The notes beneath the pieces are model-generated. The model had not been told where the DNA came from, made no database searches, and was given only the letters and a program-made list of their open reading frames with translations. Position numbers and translations under genes: made by a program. A DNA stretch of 6,864 nt from an uncultured bacterium (GTDB taxonomy: Bacteria > Actinomycetota > Coriobacteriia > Coriobacteriales > Coriobacteriaceae). This document shows positions 3,685 through 6,864 of the stretch, one piece after another. The stretch's first letter is position 1; every line of letters starts with the position of its first letter. Where the stretch lies: contig CAJMNK010000085.1 of assembly GCA_905214905.1 (NCBI GenBank), positions 1 through 6,864 on the forward strand, given 5' to 3'.

Positions 3685-6600
3685 TTAGCCCAGCAGGTCG
3701 ACTACGTTAAAGCCGGCGTTGCTCTTGGCGATGACGTCTCGACCGCCAAAGACACAGGTGGGCGACTCGGCTGCGATGCGCGTCACATCGGCGCCGAGCG
3801 AGCGCAGCTCACCGGGCGTGGCGGCGAGCATCTGGGCGCGGCGCTCCTCGCGTGCGTGCGGATCGAGTCCGGCCAGGTAGGTCGTGTTGCGGCGCTTGGT
3901 GAGCGCGTATGGCTTCACCGGTGCGTCCATGCCGCTTACGCAGCTCACGATAAAGCCCTCAAAGGCGGCCTCGTCGGGCTCAAAGCTGCCGAGCCATTCG
4001 CCTGCGTGCGCCACGCGCTCAATCGAGGGATCGATTGCCGGGTCGCGGTAGGTGTAGAACGCCGTCTGGCGCTCGCCGGCCGCGCGGAATCCGCAGCCGT
4101 ACGCACCGCCTTTAACGCGGATCTCGTTCCACAGGTAGTCATAGGAGAGCGCGTTGGCGGCAACCGCCCAAGCGCCTGTCACGTCAATGCCCAAGCGACG
4201 CGGATCGCACGCACGCGCGGCAAAGCAGATGTCGCTGGGGATGACAAAAGCCTCGTGGCGGTCGCGCGGTGCCGGCACCACGAGCGCGTCGCGGCCGGCG
4301 CCGCCGTGGCCCGCGCCCAGCCCCAGGTTACCCGCGGCATCCCAGTACGCGTCAAAGTCCTCGTCGCTGCCGGTAAAGCTCGCCATGCAGCCGTCGACCA
4401 CAAAGATACGACCTGCCAACTCGGCAAGCTTGGCGCGCAGGTCGTCCAGTCGCTCGTCAAAGTGCTCGAGCAGATCGCGCAGGAACAGATAGAAATCAAC
4501 GCCCGAAAGCTGCTCGCGCACCACGGCCGAAGGCGAGCTGTAGCTCATCGCGCGACCGAGCGCCGCCGAGTGGCCGTTGTTGATAAAGCCCTGCTCAAGC
4601 CCAATGCGAATCTGCGTGAGCACGTCGCGCACGCGGTCGGCGTCGGCATCTGCCAAAAGCGTGCTCGACCATACCTCGCGCGGCAGGCTCGCCAGCGCAT
4701 CGATCTTCTCGGACAGGGCGCCGGCGCTCACCAGCAGGTAGGGGCGCACGCCGTCCACTTCGGGCTGCGTCATGACCTCGGTCGTAAAGCTCAAAAAGCC
4801 CAGCTTGCCGGCGAGCAGGTTGTCGAGCTCCTCGGCCGAGTGCTCGCTCGTGGGCAGCTGTTTGAGCAGACGACAGAGCAGCGTCACGTAGGGCAGGTCC
4901 TCAAACGCGACGCATCCCAGGTCGAAATACTGCATGGCATAGGCCAGGCGGTTGGTGGGGATGTCGTGGCGCAGGCAGGGGATGGGCGTGGTCGTGTCTA
5001 CGACCAGCGGCGGCTCGGGGCGCGCCTCGCCAATGTCGGACACGCGCAGGCGCGGCAGCGTGGCCTTGGCCTCGGGCGTGTCTTCTGCCTCCTGCGCGGC
5101 ACGCAGCGCGGCCGTGCGCTCGACCACGTCGGCCAGCTCGGCATCGGTCATGGCATCGCGCTTGGCTGCCAGCTCGGCGGCCTCGGCACCCTCCGAACCC
5201 TCGGCGGCGTCCACCGGCACCAGCTCGACCAGTGCCATGTGGTCGTTTTCCAGCACCAGCTCGCGCAGCAGGTCCTCAAAATAGCTGCCGTCCAGCTCGC
5301 TACGAAGCTCCTCGTACACCGGGCCGTACTTGAGCGCCAGCGTCGCGGCGTCGTCATCGTAGAGCCAGGTGCTCAGCGCGTCGCACGCAATGGCCACGCC
5401 GTCGGCGATACCGTAGTCGCGCTGGCGCAGGTCGTATTCGTTGCTGCTGATAATGGCTTCCAGGCGCTCGCGCGGAACGCCGTGTTCGCACAGGTCGCGG
5501 CAGGCGTTCTGGAACACACGACGCAGCTCGCGCGCCACGCCGGGCTGCGCGTTTTGCAGCATGATGAGCTCGTAGGGCTGCAGGCTCTCGGCCGCGGTGT
5601 AGCTCACCACGTTGCCGCCCAGGCCGGCGGCCAGAATGGCCTTCTTAACCGGCGCTTCGTTGGAGCCCAGCAGCGTCTCGAACAGGATATCCGCCGCGAT
5701 CGTACGCTTGCGGTCGAGCGCGCTGCCCAGTACCAGGCCCAGGCCCACCAGGGCGTTCTCGGGCGTGGTGGCCATCTCGACGCGCTTATACTCGCAGGTC
5801 GCAGGCGCCTGCACGTCCAGCGGATTGGGCGCCAGCGCGGACGGGTCCTCGCCGGCGGCAACGGCGGCGTCCATGCGACGGCTTGCGGCACTCGACTGCG
5901 ACAGATAGCGCTCGTCCAAAAAGGCAAGGGCGCGGTCCACATCTAGGTCGCCGTAGAGCGTTATATAAGAGTTGGAAGGATTGTAGTGGCGCGCGTGCGT
6001 ATCCAGGAACTGCTCGTAGGTGAGCGTGGGAATCGCGCGCGGATCGCCGCCGCTTTCGTGCGCATAGGCGGTGTCGGGATAGAGCGCGGCGTTGACGGCG
6101 TCGTCCAGCACGCTCATGGGGTCGGACAGCGCACCCTTCATCTCGTTGAACACCACGCCGTTATAGCGTAGCGTGCCCTCGCGCAGGCTTGCGGAGCTGC
6201 CGTCGCCCTCGCCCTCGGCGCCCTCCGGCAGGTCCAACTCGTAGTGCCAGCCCTCCTGCTCAAAAATGGTGGGCTTGGTATAGATGGCCGGGTTGAACAC
6301 CGCGTCCAGGTACACGTCCATCAGGTTGTACAGATCTTGCTCGTTGGTGGTGGCAACGGGGTAGATGGTCTTGTCGGGGTAGGTCATGGCGTTGAGGAAC
6401 GTCTGCATGGAGCTCTTGATCAGGTCGACAAACGGCTCCTTGACGGGAAACTTGGCCGATCCGCACAGCACCGAGTGCTCAAGAATATGGAACACGCCGG
6501 TGGAGTCGGCCGGCGGCGTCTTAAAGCCAATGGCAAAGGCTTTGTTTTCGTCGTCGCACGCCAGGTACAGCAGGCGAGCGCCCGAGGCGGTGTGGCGCAG

Positions 6601-6726
6601 CACGTAGGCGTCCGAGTCGAGCTCGGGTACGGTCTCGCAGCGCTCGACGGCAAAGCCGTGGCAGGTAGTGCCGGGCACCAGCAGTGCGGCGGCAGCGGCG
6701 CGCGGGTCGGTTGAGGTGGTGGGCAT
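3685..6726 (-). CDS. M16C-family zinc metallopeptidase, presequence-protease (PreP/Cym1) type
   Basis: Large single-chain inverzincin of 1013 aa, matching the roughly 1000-residue length of PreP-type proteases, which degrade short unstructured peptides inside a closed two-halved chamber. The inverted zinc motif HILEH is at 80-84 (His80 and His84 as ligands, Glu83 as base), and the third ligand is Glu195 in FNEMKG. Other marks are QEGWHYEL (157-164) and PEQ-like family segments. A helical charged linker (about 464-569) ends in LPRLRVSDI, like the M16C-associated domain. In the C-terminal half, IRVKGGAYGCGF (869-880, Arg870 and Tyr876) supplies the conserved substrate-binding Arg/Tyr, followed by FYTYRDP. 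No signal peptide or membrane segment is seen, so it is cytosolic. An acidic, glycine-rich insert (about 167-182) precedes the third ligand. The ATG at 6726 has AAAGGAG 7 nt upstream; the in-frame ATG at 6789 lies in the promoter region. The gene is monocistronic, and the peptide source in this bacterium is unknown. Confidence 0.94.
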   Translation of the reverse strand: MPTTSTDPRAAAAALLVPGTTCHGFAVERCETVPELDSDAYVLRHTASGARLLYLACDDENKAFAIGFKTPPADSTGVFHILEHSVLCGSAKFPVKEPFVDLIKSSMQTFLNAMTYPDKTIYPVATTNEQDLYNLMDVYLDAVFNPAIYTKPTIFEQEGWHYELDLPEGAEGEGDGSSASLREGTLRYNGVVFNEMKGALSDPMSVLDDAVNAALYPDTAYAHESGGDPRAIPTLTYEQFLDTHARHYNPSNSYITLYGDLDVDRALAFLDERYLSQSSAASRRMDAAVAAGEDPSALAPNPLDVQAPATCEYKRVEMATTPENALVGLGLVLGSALDRKRTIAADILFETLLGSNEAPVKKAILAAGLGGNVVSYTAAESLQPYELIMLQNAQPGVARELRRVFQNACRDLCEHGVPRERLEAIISSNEYDLRQRDYGIADGVAIACDALSTWLYDDDAATLALKYGPVYEELRSELDGSYFEDLLRELVLENDHMALVELVPVDAAEGSEGAEAAELAAKRDAMTDAELADVVERTAALRAAQEAEDTPEAKATLPRLRVSDIGEARPEPPLVVDTTTPIPCLRHDIPTNRLAYAMQYFDLGCVAFEDLPYVTLLCRLLKQLPTSEHSAEELDNLLAGKLGFLSFTTEVMTQPEVDGVRPYLLVSAGALSEKIDALASLPREVWSSTLLADADADRVRDVLTQIRIGLEQGFINNGHSAALGRAMSYSSPSAVVREQLSGVDFYLFLRDLLEHFDERLDDLRAKLAELAGRIFVVDGCMASFTGSDEDFDAYWDAAGNLGLGAGHGGAGRDALVVPAPRDRHEAFVIPSDICFAARACDPRRLGIDVTGAWAVAANALSYDYLWNEIRVKGGAYGCGFRAAGERQTAFYTYRDPAIDPSIERVAHAGEWLGSFEPDEAAFEGFIVSCVSGMDAPVKPYALTKRRNTTYLAGLDPHAREERRAQMLAATPGELRSLGADVTRIAAESPTCVFGGRDVIAKSNAGFNVVDLLG

Positions 6727-6778
6727 ATGCAGTCTCCTTTGACGCCCTAGCGGGGGCGAATCGAGTCGAATCCCCGAG

Positions 6779-6806
6779 AGTATACCCATATGGGGCCTTC
6801 GACCAA
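6779..6806 (-). promoter_or_regulatory. Candidate promoter of the M16C protease gene
   Basis: On the minus strand, TATACT (6784-6779) matches five of six -10 bases, with TTGGTC (6806-6801) 16 bp upstream as a partial -35. The leader would be about 45 nt. The spacer contains a perfect 10-bp palindrome, CCCATATGGG (6785-6794), which could be a regulator site or chance. The leader stretch 6743-6758 can also form a small CGCCC/GGGCG hairpin. Confidence 0.45.
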
Positions 6807-6834
6807 TCTGGTAGCGCGCAGAGATGTGGTGTAA

Positions 6835-6856
6835 GAGGCGGGGAATGCCCCGCCTC
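6835..6856. terminator. Terminator-like hairpin at the right edge
   Basis: GAGGCGGGG (6835-6843) and CCCCGCCTC (6848-6856) form a perfect 9-bp stem with an AATG loop. On the plus strand it is followed by CGCCC and then at least three T residues at the window edge; on the minus strand it is followed by TTAC. It probably ends a transcript from a gene to the right, on the minus strand. Direction cannot be settled without the next bases. Confidence 0.5.
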
Positions 6857-6864
6857 CGCCCTTT

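Noticed and set aside
3676..5946. A 756-codon open frame on the plus strand, antisense to the M16C protease
   Set aside because: It runs opposite the third-position GC bias of the protease gene. The translation is rich in Arg, Ala, Gly, His and Gln with no family motif, while the minus-strand frame has a full catalytic motif set. It is a high-GC shadow frame.

Overview
The window looks like chromosomal DNA from a high-GC anaerobic actinobacterium of the Coriobacteriia, most like Collinsella. This rests on recalled similarity of the proteins and on G/C-biased third codon positions; no database search was run. I read six protein genes.

Layout. From the left edge: a terminator-like hairpin; a minus-strand L-2-hydroxyacid (lactate or hydroxyisocaproate type) dehydrogenase at 76-1053; a 212-bp divergent control region; metA (homoserine O-acyltransferase) on the plus strand at 1266-2192; and, converging on it, 5-formyltetrahydrofolate cyclo-ligase at 2235-2831 (minus). 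Next comes a small accessory island at about 2848-3671. It holds a minus-strand hicA-hicB toxin-antitoxin pair between several large palindromes. The right half is one long minus-strand gene, 3685-6726, for a presequence-protease-type M16C zinc metallopeptidase. The right edge holds its promoter and another terminator-like hairpin.

How the genes relate. The dehydrogenase uses NADH to reduce a 2-oxoacid and so regenerates NAD+ during fermentation. MetA starts methionine synthesis from homoserine, and cyclo-ligase feeds the folate one-carbon pool that methionine synthesis also draws on. This is a loose metabolic link, not an operon, because the two genes converge. The M16C protease is a probable cytosolic peptide-clearing enzyme.

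The most interesting part is the hicAB island. It is poorer in GC than its surroundings (121 G+C of 240 in 3301-3540 by hand count, against 36/60 and 45/60 in two samples of the protease gene). It is flanked by two palindromes that carry the same GGGACAGG core in opposite orientations. Its upstream region holds a perfect 8-bp-arm operator-like palindrome over a candidate -10, and a tandem pair of 17-bp repeats that match a LexA (SOS) box of the GAAC-N4-GTTC type. I infer a recently acquired or mobile toxin-antitoxin module with two layers of control: self-repression and possible DNA-damage control. No complete new system beyond this is visible.
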